From Galaxea fascicularis (Eukaryota; Cnidaria; Anthozoa; Scleractinia; Euphylliidae), in NCBI GenBank assembly GCA_948470475.1, contig OX419341.1:21937135-22001134 (forward strand): a DNA stretch of 64,000 nt, read 5' to 3'. A program made the position numbers and the translations under genes. The notes beneath the pieces are model-generated. The model was not told the DNA's origin. It saw nothing but the letters and a program-made list of their open reading frames with translations, and ran no database searches. This document shows positions 45,101-52,127 of the stretch, in pieces; the stretch's first letter is position 1, and each line of letters starts with the position of its first letter.

Positions 45101-46744
45101 GCCCTAAAGTACTGAAGGCTCAAGGTTTCGGAAAACATCATTGTGACGCAGCTATTTTTCAATCGTGGAACTCAAGAACGGCCCAAGTTCGGTTTGTTTG
45201 CGAATTTTGCTAAGTTTACAGCCATTTTTCATCTTTAGTGGCTGCCTGATGAGCATCATTAAGCGTGACGGTTGTTAAGAGTCCACTTTCTCAAAGAAGC
45301 GAGCAAGGTGATGTACTTTGTTGTCAAATTTGGCTTGTTACTCCACGAACTGGGAATTCAGATCGTCAGACACTTAGCACCTTTGGGACTTGACTTTGGA
45401 TGAATTTCTCAACCTACTGCCGCATATTTTGGAATTTGCAAGCACTGAAAATCCCCACAAGCACGAATTTTTGGCGGTAGGTCAGAGTGGCTGTAGGGAA
45501 GGGACGGGTGCTGTCAAAAATTCTCGTTATTTCCCAGCATACAATGCAGTTGAGATGTTGAAAATAGCAGGAAAGCTGGATTTCACTGGAACAAAAGGCT
45601 GTATCTATGCTCAGGAAAAGAATACGAACAAAAAAAAGCCATTTCTAAGCTAGAACAAGGACTGAATTTTACTATGATGGTTGAAGTTTGGTTTTTCGAC
45701 GATGATTTCTTTAAAAAACATAACAGTAAAAAGGGGCATTTTCGTCGTTTCTGTTTGACGCTAAAAATGGTCATTTTTGTTCTTGTCCAAACTCAAAAAT
45801 TCATATTTGGTCAAAAGTGCTACGTTTCTTGCATTTATTGGGTAATCAAATTTAAAGGGCATCCCATTTCATGCTAACAACTGACAGTTGAGGCAATATT
45901 CGCGCGATTGAGAAAGTTGCAATGTTTTGAAGCATGGCAGTCTTTTGCAGTCGGTTTTGGCCGGCACGGTAGTTAATGGGTTAATAACCCAACAGCCACA
46001 ACATTTTATTGAAACCAAAAATAAATAATTTATTTATGTACCATTCATTTTTTATCACAAGTGCTATTGTTTTTTCCCGTTTGGGAGGGGGTTTTTGGAG
46101 GAGGAGATTTTATCTGTGCTACATGGTCTGTGTCACAGAGATACATTGTACCTACGTGCTAAATACAGCAATACACTGATAAAAACCGAGAGCAATGATT
46201 AACAAATTAGAAGGAATTCACATCTCCAGTTTCACGTCTTTGTCCGCCACATTGCAGACTAGTTAGCATTACAACAACATGATTTACATGATAAAAGCAG
46301 TGAGGTCTCTATCAATACAAGGTCACCGGCGACCTCGCTGCCATTCATAGGCCAGGTCACTGAGCAAACAACTGTAAAATGGCCTATTAATGTATGGGGC
46401 TGTGCGGAAATCTTGTCGGAATAAGTTCTTGGATCTAAGAACAAAAATGAAAACTCTATCTGACTTTAATCCTTATTGCTTACCTCGGGATTGCTGACTT
46501 TGGTCCGTTCAGGGTAAAGTCTTCGAGTGTCATCTGCCGTTGAAGTCCACCATTTGTAAAGTAAAAAAGCCTCCAAAAGTAAAACAGAAAAGACTCCTAT
46601 TAAAAACGCGAGAATTAAAGCTATAATCATGGGCAAAACGATTTGCAGCACAGATCGCACGGCATGTTTTGTTTTGAGACAAAACGCGTGAGACTGGTAA
46701 TGAAAAAAACGTCCGCTGACCCACCAACGAACAACCCGTATCAT
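19215..46744 (-). CDS. PDZD8: PDZD8 ortholog, ER-anchored SMP lipid-transfer protein, 18 coding exons
   Basis: Eighteen minus-strand exons with GT-AG borders and matching phases join into 1,000 codons; human PDZD8 has about 1,150 residues. Approximate domains: membrane anchor 39-62, SMP domain 100-300 (exons 2-4), PDZ 362-435 (exon 5), C2-like segments around exons 4 and 9-11, C1 zinc finger 744-795 (exons 12-13), C-terminal coiled coil 909-970 (exons 16-17). Conserved stretches match human PDZD8 as I remember it, e.g. VQVDLVFNKSVYLAVKL, HTLPSYKIRYNPFF, VWTKVAFQC and MNKLQVEIDEENE. PDZD8 sits in the ER membrane, tethers ER to mitochondria and late endosomes (C1 and coiled coil bind Rab7/lipid in animals), and its SMP domain moves phospholipids. 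A possible extra exon is at 24216-24302. Introns carry many mobile elements; intron 3 alone is 9.2 kb. Human PDZD8 starts at the membrane anchor, so Met39 (46628-46630) is an alternative start. Confidence 0.93.
19556..19669 (-). CDS. PDZD8: PDZD8 exon 17: coiled coil
   Basis: Acceptor TCTCCCACAG|ATGAAC, donor CTTCTG|GTAAGT; 38 codons. MNKLQVEIDEENETRSELYE and KEKKQKAAIESLL align with human DKLQNEIDQELEHNNSLVREE. This helix is the Rab7-binding coiled coil in vertebrates. Confidence 0.92.
20481..20543 (-). CDS. PDZD8: PDZD8 exon 16: start of C-terminal coiled coil
   Basis: Acceptor TTTCTTTTAG|GCTGGC, donor GATATG|GTATGC; 21 codons. AGRELFSNLPLETRKMKLQD aligns with human GRDLYRGLPTEERIQKLEF. 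A 126-bp hairpin ends 20 bases upstream of the acceptor. Confidence 0.88.
20564..20689. mobile_element. 126-bp foldback repeat in PDZD8 intron 15
   Basis: The arms start TAACCGAGAGTAAGGTC and pair almost perfectly over about 36 bp with 20654-20689, around a loop of about 54 bp. It is likely a small foldback MITE. It lies 20 bases upstream (minus strand) of the exon 16 acceptor. Confidence 0.85.
21227..21337 (-). CDS. PDZD8: PDZD8 exon 15: linker before coiled coil
   Basis: Acceptor ATTTTGTAG|TCGGAA, donor CGAGAG|GTTGGT; 37 codons in phase 0. It encodes STEQIPTPEDQVKNKMDNG, then SDLARASERVRE. The donor is weak. Confidence 0.75.
21507..21726 (-). CDS. PDZD8: PDZD8 exon 14: acidic linker
   Basis: Acceptor TTCAACAG|TGCGCG, donor GACGAG|GTACAA; phase 2 in, 0 out. 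It encodes ARTSTPGWFSREPSKPENN and a Lys/Glu-rich low-complexity stretch. No domain is visible; placement rests on phase and splice sites. Confidence 0.82.
22431..22525 (-). CDS. PDZD8: PDZD8 exon 13: second half of C1 zinc finger
   Basis: Acceptor TATCATCCAG|GTGTGG, donor AATGA|GTAAGT; ends in phase 2. VWTKVAFQCRKCAMICHKKC completes the Cys/His set and is nearly the human sequence (VWTKAASQCMFCAYVCHKKC). Confidence 0.95.
22724..22955. mobile_element. GGGGCCCGTTTCTCG-tipped MITE, 232 bp
   Basis: The inverted ends GGGGCCCGTTTCTCG (22724) and its complement (22955) extend imperfectly for about 45 bp. No coding frame is present. It lies in PDZD8 intron 12, about 200 bases upstream of exon 13. 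Confidence 0.8.
23121..23189 (-). CDS. PDZD8: PDZD8 exon 12: first half of C1 zinc finger
   Basis: It encodes PPKHQFILTQFYFPTRCRHC and SKK, the N-terminal His and first Cys pair of a C1 domain, ending at donor AAAAAG|GTGTGT. The acceptor is uncertain: phase requires TTTGGAG|CCT (23189), while the stronger-looking CAG|TTTGG is 7 bases upstream. Confidence 0.85.
24019..24197. mobile_element. AATAGGCCATTTCCGA foldback MITE, copy 1
   Basis: A 179-bp element with inverted ends AATAGGCCATTTCCGA and an internal inverted repeat around ATTTTCATTC. It is the same family as 42358-42535. It ends 18 bases from the possible exon 11b. Confidence 0.85.
24216..24302 (-). CDS. PDZD8: Possible extra PDZD8 exon (11b)
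   Basis: Open 29-codon segment between a good acceptor (CTTATCAG|TTGTTC) and donor (CCT|GTATGT), phase 0 on both sides, so including it would keep the frame. Its sequence (HDNTGSDHQKGSAELMLTQI) has no clear human counterpart, although a linker is expected here. Confidence 0.45.
24483..24760. repeat. Degenerate 5-bp repeat (GTCAT/GTCAC)
   Basis: Irregular runs of CATGT/GTCAT/GTCAC pentamers over about 280 bases, with a clean ATGTC run at about 24575-24597. It lies in the intron directly downstream of PDZD8 exon 11. Confidence 0.75.
24777..24900 (-). CDS. PDZD8: PDZD8 exon 11: end of C2-like region
   Basis: Acceptor CTTCACAG|TCATCC, donor CCTGAG|GTGAGG; phase 2 in, 0 out. HPGLREELFCGDITLIFRHT aligns with human NDKFCYGDITIHFKY. 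Confidence 0.88.
26109..26218 (-). CDS. PDZD8: PDZD8 exon 10: C2-like continuation
   Basis: Acceptor TTATTTCCAG|ATAACT, donor TCAAC|GTAACT; phase 0 in, 2 out. ITVPLMDIAFRCLSLSSKMH aligns with human HVSLKLEDVALGCLATSNTE. Confidence 0.88.
26639..26670. repeat. (A6C)n tract
   Basis: A-rich simple sequence with regular C interruptions in PDZD8 intron 9. Confidence 0.85.
26702..26731. repeat. 30-bp perfect palindrome of alternating CA/CG
   Basis: It reads TGACAACACACGCGC followed by its exact reverse complement. Alternating purine-pyrimidine sequence of this kind can form cruciform or Z-DNA in vitro. It lies in PDZD8 intron 9. Confidence 0.9.
27396..27512 (-). CDS. PDZD8: PDZD8 exon 9: C2-like strand region
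   Basis: Acceptor CCTCTTTCAG|GATCCA, donor TAT|GTAAGT; 39 codons in phase 0. It encodes DPVWNEIRNLDILNRDQYLN and VCVWSRSQDKNEKDILLGY. DPVWNE is a classic C2 motif, and the exon aligns with human FDIEACHRYLNIALWCRD. Confidence 0.9.
28965..29187 (-). CDS. PDZD8: PDZD8 exon 8: Ser/Thr/Gln-rich linker
   Basis: Acceptor TTTGCCACAG|AGATC, donor GGCACA|GTATGT; phase 2 in, phase 0 out. It encodes a disordered-looking linker (KVQKKNSEQVTQETEKKATQ). The human protein also has a long low-complexity linker here. Confidence 0.8.
29556..29634 (-). CDS. PDZD8: PDZD8 exon 7: short linker exon
   Basis: Acceptor GTCAGCAG|GAAAG, donor TCAAG|GTTAAT (weak); phase 1 in, phase 2 out. It encodes KKSLLGVTNTENSAQGKSGV and on, low-complexity polar linker. 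It is supported mainly by phase and open frame. Confidence 0.65.
29714..29775 (-). repeat. tRNA-derived SINE fragment
   Basis: On the minus strand GAATGTCGGTTCGACACCC resembles a T-arm with a pol III B box (GGTTCGANNC), followed by AGGGGACTCAGATTTTTTCC. The tail resembles the SINE at 58798. Only the 3' half is present. It lies in PDZD8 intron 6. Confidence 0.5.
29801..30072 (-). CDS. PDZD8: PDZD8 exon 6: linker after PDZ
   Basis: Acceptor TTGAACTAG|ATTCAC directly follows a (TTGA)n microsatellite; donor CAAG|GTTTGT; ends in phase 1. It starts RFTATVQRPPTR, matching the end of the human PDZ region, then a charged acidic linker (ESEDEFVNIVVPLLENADSE) of no known fold. Confidence 0.85.
30075..30120. 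repeat. (AATC)n/(AGCC)n microsatellite at a splice acceptor
   Basis: Seven AATC units followed by four AGCC-like units; on the minus strand it reads (TTGA)n and ends in AACTAG, the exon 6 acceptor. Confidence 0.92.
30358..30578 (-). CDS. PDZD8: PDZD8 exon 5: PDZ domain
   Basis: Acceptor CCTTGCAG|ATTCCG, donor AGCAG|GTATTG; ends in phase 2. It contains the PDZ carboxylate loop ISFGLTL, then VIGTIVTDSPAYSAGVMAKD, ILVAVDGNKIESLKQAAKMI. This matches the SPAAIADLQRGDRLIAIGG part of human PDZD8. Confidence 0.94.
31634..31669. repeat. 7-bp GGCTGGG repeat, about 5 copies
   Basis: Tandem GGGGGCT units in PDZD8 intron 4; the G-runs could form G-quadruplexes on the plus strand. Confidence 0.9.
31814..32167 (-). 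CDS. PDZD8: PDZD8 exon 4: SMP end and first C2-like half
   Basis: Acceptor TTATTTCAG|GAACCA, donor GAG|GTATTC; phase 0 on both sides, 118 codons. HFEGKNLPQLTSLIISHLRK and KKHTLPSYKIRYNPFF match human SMP. The part from VTVGSLDVTVVGCTRLPEL corresponds to the C2-like strand region after it. The acceptor lies 29 bases from the end of a hAT-like element. Confidence 0.95.
32191..33700. mobile_element. hAT-like DNA element, 1,498 bp, with transposase-finger remnant
   Basis: The inverted ends CAGGCCATCTGATA (32197) and its complement (33694) are flanked by AGTGTA on both sides (32191-32196, 33695-33700). Subterminal GTGCGAT words recur near both ends. On the minus strand at about 32990-33101 KYATGTFHVDDGLMFCSSC followed by VVIDH resembles the N-terminal zinc finger of hAT/CGGBP1-type proteins; the rest of a transposase is missing. 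hAT elements usually make 8-bp duplications, so the 6-bp match is atypical or eroded. It lies in PDZD8 intron 3, 29 bases from exon 4. Confidence 0.78.
33930..37805. repeat. 27-bp satellite with higher-order structure, 3.9 kb
   Basis: The unit contains TACAACCCGGGTTACAACGG and ends ACCTCAT; about 120 copies at 34500-37805 are closely similar, and 33930-34500 holds diverged relatives (CATTACAAACCAGTGTTACAAAG-like). Marker variants recur at long spacing: TTATTTCAACCTGG at 35154, 35937 and 36775 (783 and 838 bp apart), and AATCGTCCTC near 35418, 36200, 36982 and 37470. This indicates segmental duplication of blocks of about 29-31 units. Since 27 is divisible by three, five or six frames stay open for up to 577 codons (YNPGYNGPH, LQPGLQRTS, TTRVTTDLI, MRSVVTRVV types). 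These are not genes. It lies in PDZD8 intron 3. Confidence 0.95.
37806..38968. other. PDZD8 intron 3, no recognised feature
   Basis: Between satellite and Penelope pair. GGAACGA words recur around 38370-38580 without clear element ends. No exon is visible. Confidence 0.5.
39156..39554 (-). pseudogene. Penelope-like GIY-YIG endonuclease domain, left copy
   Basis: 132 residues, ending at a stop near 39156. CVVYHFVCDLCDADYVGYTA holds the CxxC knuckle and the YVG form of GIY-YIG (metal-dependent nickase); RHLFQRVAEH holds the conserved Arg, and AIGKHLHEAHG and FEMLYIKKFKPKLN complete the fold, with the catalytic Glu in the EMLYI block. The frame is intact but 5'-truncated: no reverse transcriptase precedes it. 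Confidence 0.85.
39570..39917 (+). pseudogene. Penelope-like GIY-YIG endonuclease domain, right copy
   Basis: The same protein in opposite orientation from SKKLEQDLKPKEAKPS to AKLFV and stop TAA at 39915-39917. It is practically identical to the left copy over the shared part, showing a recent joint origin or gene conversion between the arms. Confidence 0.85.
39983..40017 (+). ncRNA. Decayed hammerhead-like motif at the Penelope 3' end
   Basis: TTGATAA stands where CUGANGA is expected, followed by stem GACGTT/AACGTC (39993-39998 with 40004-40009), then GAAACGTC. The conserved G8 of the core is an A here, which should abolish cleavage. The motif is a fossil at best. Confidence 0.35.
40636..41290. 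mobile_element. TTAA-flanked element GGTAATTCC, 647 bp
   Basis: The ends GGTAATTCCCTTG (40640) and the complement of GGTAATTCCTTTG (41286) are flanked by TTAA on both sides. Inside, TGTTCTACTATCAAACTTTTTTT and GGGGTCACCGTGCT each occur twice (near 40655/41038 and 40738/41111), so the interior is internally duplicated. No transposase is readable. It is 94 bases past the PDZD8 exon 3 donor. Confidence 0.85.
41385..41611 (-). CDS. PDZD8: PDZD8 exon 3: SMP core
   Basis: Acceptor CCCTCCACAG|GTGCT, donor GAG|GTATGG; enters in phase 1 and leaves in phase 0. LEYSGGCHMAVQVDLVFNKS and RLQLSRHPLTHWSLAFYE match the human SMP strands (AIDVDLVFGKSAYLFVKL; PFTHWFFSF). This is the strongest single exon for the assignment. 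Confidence 0.95.
42358..42535. mobile_element. AATAGGCCATTTCCGA foldback MITE, copy 2
   Basis: A 178-bp element with the same ends as the copy at 24019 and arms of about 75 bp (CTCCTCTTCAAAG pairs with CTTTGAAGAGGAG). It lies in PDZD8 intron 2. Confidence 0.87.
43003..43243 (-). CDS. PDZD8: PDZD8 exon 2: start of SMP domain
   Basis: Acceptor TATCTTCAG|TTTATT, donor AAAG|GTATGT; ends in phase 1. NLLMAFLWREWRDSPQVKSF and ASKLIEQITIEELSLGTSLP align with the opening of the human SMP domain (LFRELRDTALTRRW; GETVPFIK). Confidence 0.9.
44770..44980 (-). mobile_element. LINE ORF2 3' end fragment
   Basis: The minus strand reads FVSAKQVWNRLSAERVNTES and IQSFKTRTLGKILSD, resembling the C-terminal WNxLP...SFK region of CR1-like LINEs. 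It is heavily truncated. It lies in PDZD8 intron 1. Confidence 0.55.
44991..45984. mobile_element. piggyBac-like non-autonomous element, 986 bp
   Basis: TTAA target duplications (44991-44994, 45981-45984) flank inverted ends CCCATTGACTACC and the complement of CCCATTAACTACC. The CCC tip and TTAA site fit piggyBac. An 87-codon plus frame (45390-45653) has no recognised similarity, so the element is probably non-autonomous. It lies in PDZD8 intron 1. Confidence 0.82.
46484..46744 (-). CDS. PDZD8: PDZD8 exon 1: N-terminus and membrane anchor
   Basis: It encodes residues 1-87 and ends ...KVSNPE at donor GAG|GTAAGC (phase 0). A long hydrophobic run, LPMIIALILAFLIGVFSVLL, precedes LLYKWW and matches the single ER-membrane helix of human PDZD8. 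Neither candidate Met (position 1 or 39) has a purine at -3. Confidence 0.85.
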
Positions 46745-46928
46745 GTGTATGCGCTGGAAGCGAGAGCGCGGAGCGCGAGGCGAGAAAAATTGACTTTCCT
46801 CTTGGTCACCTCGCTTCGCTAAATAGACGCCTTACGATCCAACTAAAGAACAAACGAGCCATCGAAGCAATGAACAGTCCCCGTCCTTCTGTCCGCAAAA
46901 CTGCGTCATTTCTTCCTCTCCCCAACAC

Positions 46929-47501
46929 TATAGAGCGTTTTCACGTGACGTCGTCAAAACTAGAGACCTACCAAACGTTTTAACCACATTAGGCATCAAA
47001 GGTGTTAATTTTATATCTGCTCACAACCTTCCAGCTCAATAGCGTTCTTCGTTTAGAAACCAGCATGTTTTCAGTTTCACAGTTATGGCGCTGCGTGACA
47101 TAAGGTTACCATAATGTTTGTCAAAAAATACATACTCATCTCGTGATCTTTACTCATTTGAGAAGTTAAAGTTGTGGAAAAGTGTTTTTCTAAATGCTTG
47201 ATTGTTCATTACAGTTAACCAGTTGCCCAGATAACCAAAGTAAGATCCAGATGTTTACATTATTTCTGGGCGCCACATTGGTGTTCTTCACTAGGACACC
47301 AATATGACGCATCCATACTGGGCTCTGTAAATTTGTGCAGAACATTTCAACGAATATCTGAAGTTTGGGATAACGCACAGAGCTAAACCTTGGAGAGATG
47401 ACTTCTTTATTCTTTTCTTATTTCATCCCAGCTTCTTGACTTCATCCAATGAGTGGTTCTTGATTTAATTTTGTATTGCGTGACTGTGAAAACGCTCTAT
47501 A
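46929..47501. mobile_element. TATAGAGCGTTTTCAC-ended TIR element, 573 bp
   Basis: The ends TATAGAGCGTTTTCAC (46929) and its complement (47501) fit a TA target duplication. No coding frame is present. It lies about 185 bases upstream of the PDZD8 start codon and so may interrupt or border the promoter. Confidence 0.8.
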
Positions 47502-47714
47502 CCCGTATTCCCGTGTGTTCCAGTGACGTCACCGGTGACTTGGTACATGGTGCACCAGCCGAAGGTTTCTTCTTGGGTGTAGGGAAAGCTCATCGATTAC
47601 TATTTAGTTGTAGTTCGTGTCATAAACCTATATGACTAGAAAGTGCAAGCAAAGCTTGAATGGCTGATGCCATAAGCGGCTTGATCTACAGTGTAGTCTG
47701 GTGCACATTGAGTA
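47502..47714. other. No recognised feature
   Basis: Short spacer between the TIR element and the LINE 3' end. Confidence 0.4.
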
Positions 47715-47864
47715 AGTAAGCAATCGTTATTTATCCACGGTTAAAATTTCATCAGGCTAAGGTATTATTAGACTAAAAATTCAAAAGTACAAACAACGAA
47801 AGATAAAAATTATTTAATTGCTTATAATAAAACCTAAGTATCTAAAACACTATTATGCCAATAT

Positions 47865-50395
47865 TAAAACCTGGTTTCCAAGAATGCTGTGCCTCTATTA
47901 CTTAAGTAATTATTTGAAGCATTTGGAAATTCACTCAGAGATTCTGCTTTCCTGACACTAAGAGGCAGACTGTTCCAGAGAAACGCTCCACCATAATAAA
48001 ACTATTACGAAAATAGTTTCTGCGGGGAGGAACAGCAAGTTTATTGGCAGCGGAATCACGGAGCGAGTATGGCGTGATACCATTACGGTTCACAAATTTG
48101 GAACGTAAATACCCCGGGGCAAGGCCATGAATGGATTTATAGACCAACAAAGCTTTTTGGAAATTACGCTGAGTAGTAAGATTTGTCAATCACAGAGACT
48201 CGAAAAGAAGAGAAGCTATCAAAGTTGGAGTAGGTCAACACCCTGGCTGCACGATTTTGGAGCTTTTGCATTTTCAGAAAGCTTTATAGGGAACAATTTC
48301 CCCAGACGACACGACAATAATCGAAGTGTGGTTGAATTAAAACCTTGTAATTATAAATGCAGAGAAGGGTCGACGGGGGTACAAACTGTCTCACCCGTCA
48401 GTTTAAAGGCTGCAATACTGGATGCGATCTTTTTGGCAAATTTATCGATATGATCGTTCCAGGTAAGATTTTCATCGATGAGAACTCCCAGAGATTTACT
48501 TGTAGAGACTTGGTTAACGGGAGTTCCATTAATTACAAGGGCTGGAGATGAAGTGAAGGTGCCAAGCCTTTGCCTCGAACCGATTAACATGAATTCGGTT
48601 TTAGCCATGTTCAACGTAAGCTTGTTCACTTGGCAACTAGTCACTTTCTGATGTTTTCCAAATCAATGTTAAGGCAATCTTGAATGGCATTCATATCAAC
48701 ACCAGCACAAGTAAGATGCGTATCGTCTGCATACATTCTGGCCTGGGAATGATATAGACAATTAGGTAGGTCATTTATGTATAATAAGAATAAAAGAGGA
48801 CCTAGTAGGGTTCCCTGAGGAACACCCAATTCAAGGGAACAAATTTTAGAAAGAGAGCCATTAACAAAGCATTTTTGGGTTCGATTATAAAGATACGACT
48901 CAAGCCAACTATGAGTGTTTCACTGAATTCCAAAGGCGCGAGGTTTAGACAATAAAATGTTGTGATCAACCGTATCGAAAGCTTTCTTTAGATCCAAAAA
49001 CACTACAGCATTAACGTTACCGCGGTCAATGTTAAAAGCCCAATTGATCGGTAGCCTCAACTAAGGATGTAACTGTAGAGTGCATGGAATAGGCATGAAT
49101 AGATCGTGCTAGTAAATTCAGGAAAAGTTGCTTCACAGTATACCCAAAAGTTGCTCTAAAGTTGCTCAAATATCAAAAAGTTGCCACCAAAATTTAGAAA
49201 AGTGTTCATTGAATGTTCGTTGAATGCATCCGATAAATCGGGTGAATTGGTGATAGAAACACCATCAATTACTAATTCTTTTACAGATAATTTGTTAGAT
49301 TTACGAGAAGTAAGTTCGATTAATGGTCTTTATATTGCGTAGCCTTTTGAAAACGACCCAATCAAGTGAATTCTTAGAACGCATAGCCTATAATTTTGCT
49401 ATGCCGCGATCATGCATCCGTCTCTTCAAGTCTGACGTAACCCATGGAGAATTGTTTGGTTGAATACTTTTAGTGCGTACTGGTGCATGACTTTCGAATA
49501 TAGCTAAAAATTTAGTTTTTCAATCAGCCCACATAATATTTGGGTCGCGAAAAATATCTAAACTATCCCAATTTTGGCATTAGATATCATTACGAAAGCA
49601 CCTTCGATCGAAATATTTGAAACTTCTGTAGGTTATAGTATTATGCCATTGACAAAGAGATTCAATAGATAGCTTTCGATAAACATAGACTAAACTGTGA
49701 TCGCTGATGCTGACATCCGGAACAGAGTACCCTGTCAGTAGAATTGGTATAAATTAGGTCAATTAAAGTAGATGTAACTTCAGTGATGTGTGTAGGTGTA
49801 TTTATCAGCTGCTGAAGATCATAAATATCAGCTATGTCTGACAGCAGACGAGACTTTGTTGTCACACACTGAATTTATGTTGCAATTCATATCTTCCATT
49901 ACATAATATTCGATGTTTTCGGAATCAAGTTGCCCAATGAGGGTTTCAAAGGATGCAAACTTTTCGACGGCATAATTAGGTGGCCTGTACCAAGTAACAA
50001 CAATAAAAGGTTTAGATTGAGGTTTTCTTATTTCAAGACATAAATTTTCGAGATTATTCATGTTAAGATTAGAGCGCACCAAATAGTTAATGGAGGCCTT
50101 GATATGAAAACAGACACCCCCACCGTTTCTACTTCTATCGCGTCAAACTATTTCATACCCCCGGGATATAAACATCCAAGTTATTGATCGACTCATCAAG
50201 TTTATTAGTTTCGTTAATTGAAAGAACGCCTACAGAACTACTGGCAAGCAGAACTCTGAGTTCATCGACGTGTTTAGTTAAGCTTGTCACATTTAAAGAC
50301 GCTAATTTAAATCTCCGTTTGGTGGGTAAAGACGTAGGGAAATCATTCACAGGCGCTGCATCACTGCAACCATTAGGTGTGCAGCGATTAGGCAC
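47865..50395 (-). pseudogene. LINE ORF2: endonuclease and reverse transcriptase, broken
   Basis: In order: endonuclease RRFKLASLNVTSLTKHVDEL, VTWYRPPNYAVEKFASFETL and INTPTHITEVTSTLIDLIYT; reverse transcriptase motif A VVFLDLKKAFDTVDH (about 49000); GVPQGTLLGPLLFLLYINDL and MYADDTHL with the catalytic YADD (about 48720); NMAKTEFMLIGSRQRL; C-terminus YKSIHGLAPGYLRSKFV and RKAESLSEFPNA. Internal stops (after AFGIQ) and at least three frame changes make it inactive. Confidence 0.85.
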
Positions 50396-50879
50396 GGTAT
50401 TGAAGGAATCGGGTAAAATTCAACGCGTTTCAGAAAGATTGTCAACAAACGTTTTGAACAGCCGAGTGTTACCTTCCTTGTTCAGATGGAGACCTCCTCT
50501 ATCAAGTCCGGCATAAGTGATGCTGCTGTGATGAATAAGTTTCCAACCATTTTGGTTACAAAAACGTTTTAGTTGTTTATTGGCCGCCTTCACTTTTTCG
50601 TCCATATCCTTTCTAACCACGATCTCAGAAATCACCACCTTGGCATCAGAGTTATCTTCTAATTCTCTGGCTAGGTTAATGATGTTCTCGGCAACGCTAA
50701 CAGGATCGGTGCTTGTACGAAATTTGGTCTGGAGACTTGTCCAAAGTCGGCCGCATGTAATTACTCATATTATTGGTTGTTGCGCCCTGAAATGATTTTA
50801 CTACCACTCTAGCGGTCACTGCTTTACTCAGTTTTGGTTCCTATATATTTTTGATAATTGAGTCACCAATAATCACGGT

Positions 50880-50962
50880 AGTGATTTGGTTCAAGTGAAG
50901 ACTGATCATCGCAGTAAATTTTCCAATTTAAGCAACTGGAAAGAAGAAGCCTGAAAAAATCA

Positions 50963-50996
<34 letters not shown>

Positions 50997-51168
50997 GATG
51001 TAAGGTCACGGGTTCGAATCCCGTTGAAGCCCTGATTTTTTCAGGCTTCTTCTTTCCAGTTGCTTAAATTGGAAAATTTACTGCGATGATCAGTCTTCAC
51101 TTGCATCTATAACCGCAGTACAAATATGAATTATTTCATATATATATATACTTCACAGTGATTTGGTT
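50880..51168. mobile_element. Palindromic tRNA-related insert with 12-bp target duplication
   Basis: The 12-mer AGTGATTTGGTT is repeated at 50880-50891 and 51157-51168. Between them, 50892-51103 forms a palindrome of two arms of about 100 bp meeting near 50995, followed by about 50 bases ending in (TA)n. Each arm has GGGTTCGAATCCC, a tRNA T-arm/pol III B box, and GAAGCCCTGATTTTTTCAGG. I read it as a head-to-head SINE dimer. Confidence 0.85.
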
Positions 51169-51187
51169 GTCGGATCGTTCAGGCTGG

Positions 51188-52127
51188 CTAGTCCCCGGGG
51201 GAGGGGGGTACTCCCTTATAAGAGGCTAATGGGGATGTGCCGCTGGATGGGGTCGCATTTTCACGACTGGAGTGACTATAATGGGGTTACATTTTTTGTA
51301 GAGTCACTAGAATGGGGTCGCGCATTTTCGGGATTTCTGGGATAAGAAAATTCTGGCAAGGAGGGATTTAAAAGTAGGAAGATTCGCGGTTAAAAAATGG
51401 TTCGTGCTGTTGTTTTAATATTTAACAGTTGGTTCGCATTGACTTCCGTTCGTGAATCACAACTTAAACATTAACGACTTACACAATAATGCAGAACCCC
51501 TGGGTCCAGAACAAAGTCCAACAAATTATCCGTACTACAGTATTTATTTTCGGGCTATTCTGCGTTGTTATCGTCCATCGAAGTTAACACACCTTGGATC
51601 TTCTTTTGGATTAGAAAGCGTTTGTTCTCTTTCGCTCGGGACTTTATAGCTTTCAACGTGACAGTTGTACAGGTACCGATAAAACGGTCTTGCCAATGTT
51701 TTTATGGGGAGTATGAATCTTCTGATCTGTAGGTTCTAAATAATGTTTTTATCCATGTAAGAAACCATTATGACGTTCCTGTTAAAGAAGAATGTTTGCA
51801 TTTCAACTATTTATGACGGTACGTTTGTAAATACTAACGGTTAGCAAATATACCAGAATGTTTGTACTGTAGGTGAAAAGTAAAGTGTTCTACATTCAAT
51901 TTAACAAACGTGTCAATTCATTTTAGGATGACCAACTTAAGGTAGAGGCATAAACAGAAAGTGACTGAGCTGGGATCGCGAAAATTACATTTTCCCAAAA
52001 GTGACTAAGATGGGGTCTATAATTGGCCACAGAATAGACTATAATGGGGTAGGGGTTCTGAGAGGCCAGCGGTACATACCCAGCAAAAATTGACCCAAGT
52101 ACCCCCCCCCCCCCCCGGGGGGCTAGT
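51188..52127. mobile_element. CCCCGGGG-tipped element, 930 bp
   Basis: The ends CCCCGGGGGAGGGGGGTACT (51193) and AAGTACCCC...CCGGGG (52122) are inverted relatives, flanked by CTAGT at 51188-51192 and 52123-52127. Subterminal AATGGGGTCGC and CTATAATGGGGT words recur near both ends. No transposase is recognised. It is inserted in LINE ORF1. Confidence 0.82.

Noticed and set aside
50963..51037. tRNA gene suggested by GGGTTCGAATCCC
   Set aside because: Only the T-arm/B-box part is present, in both orientations, inside a palindrome; no cloverleaf can be drawn.
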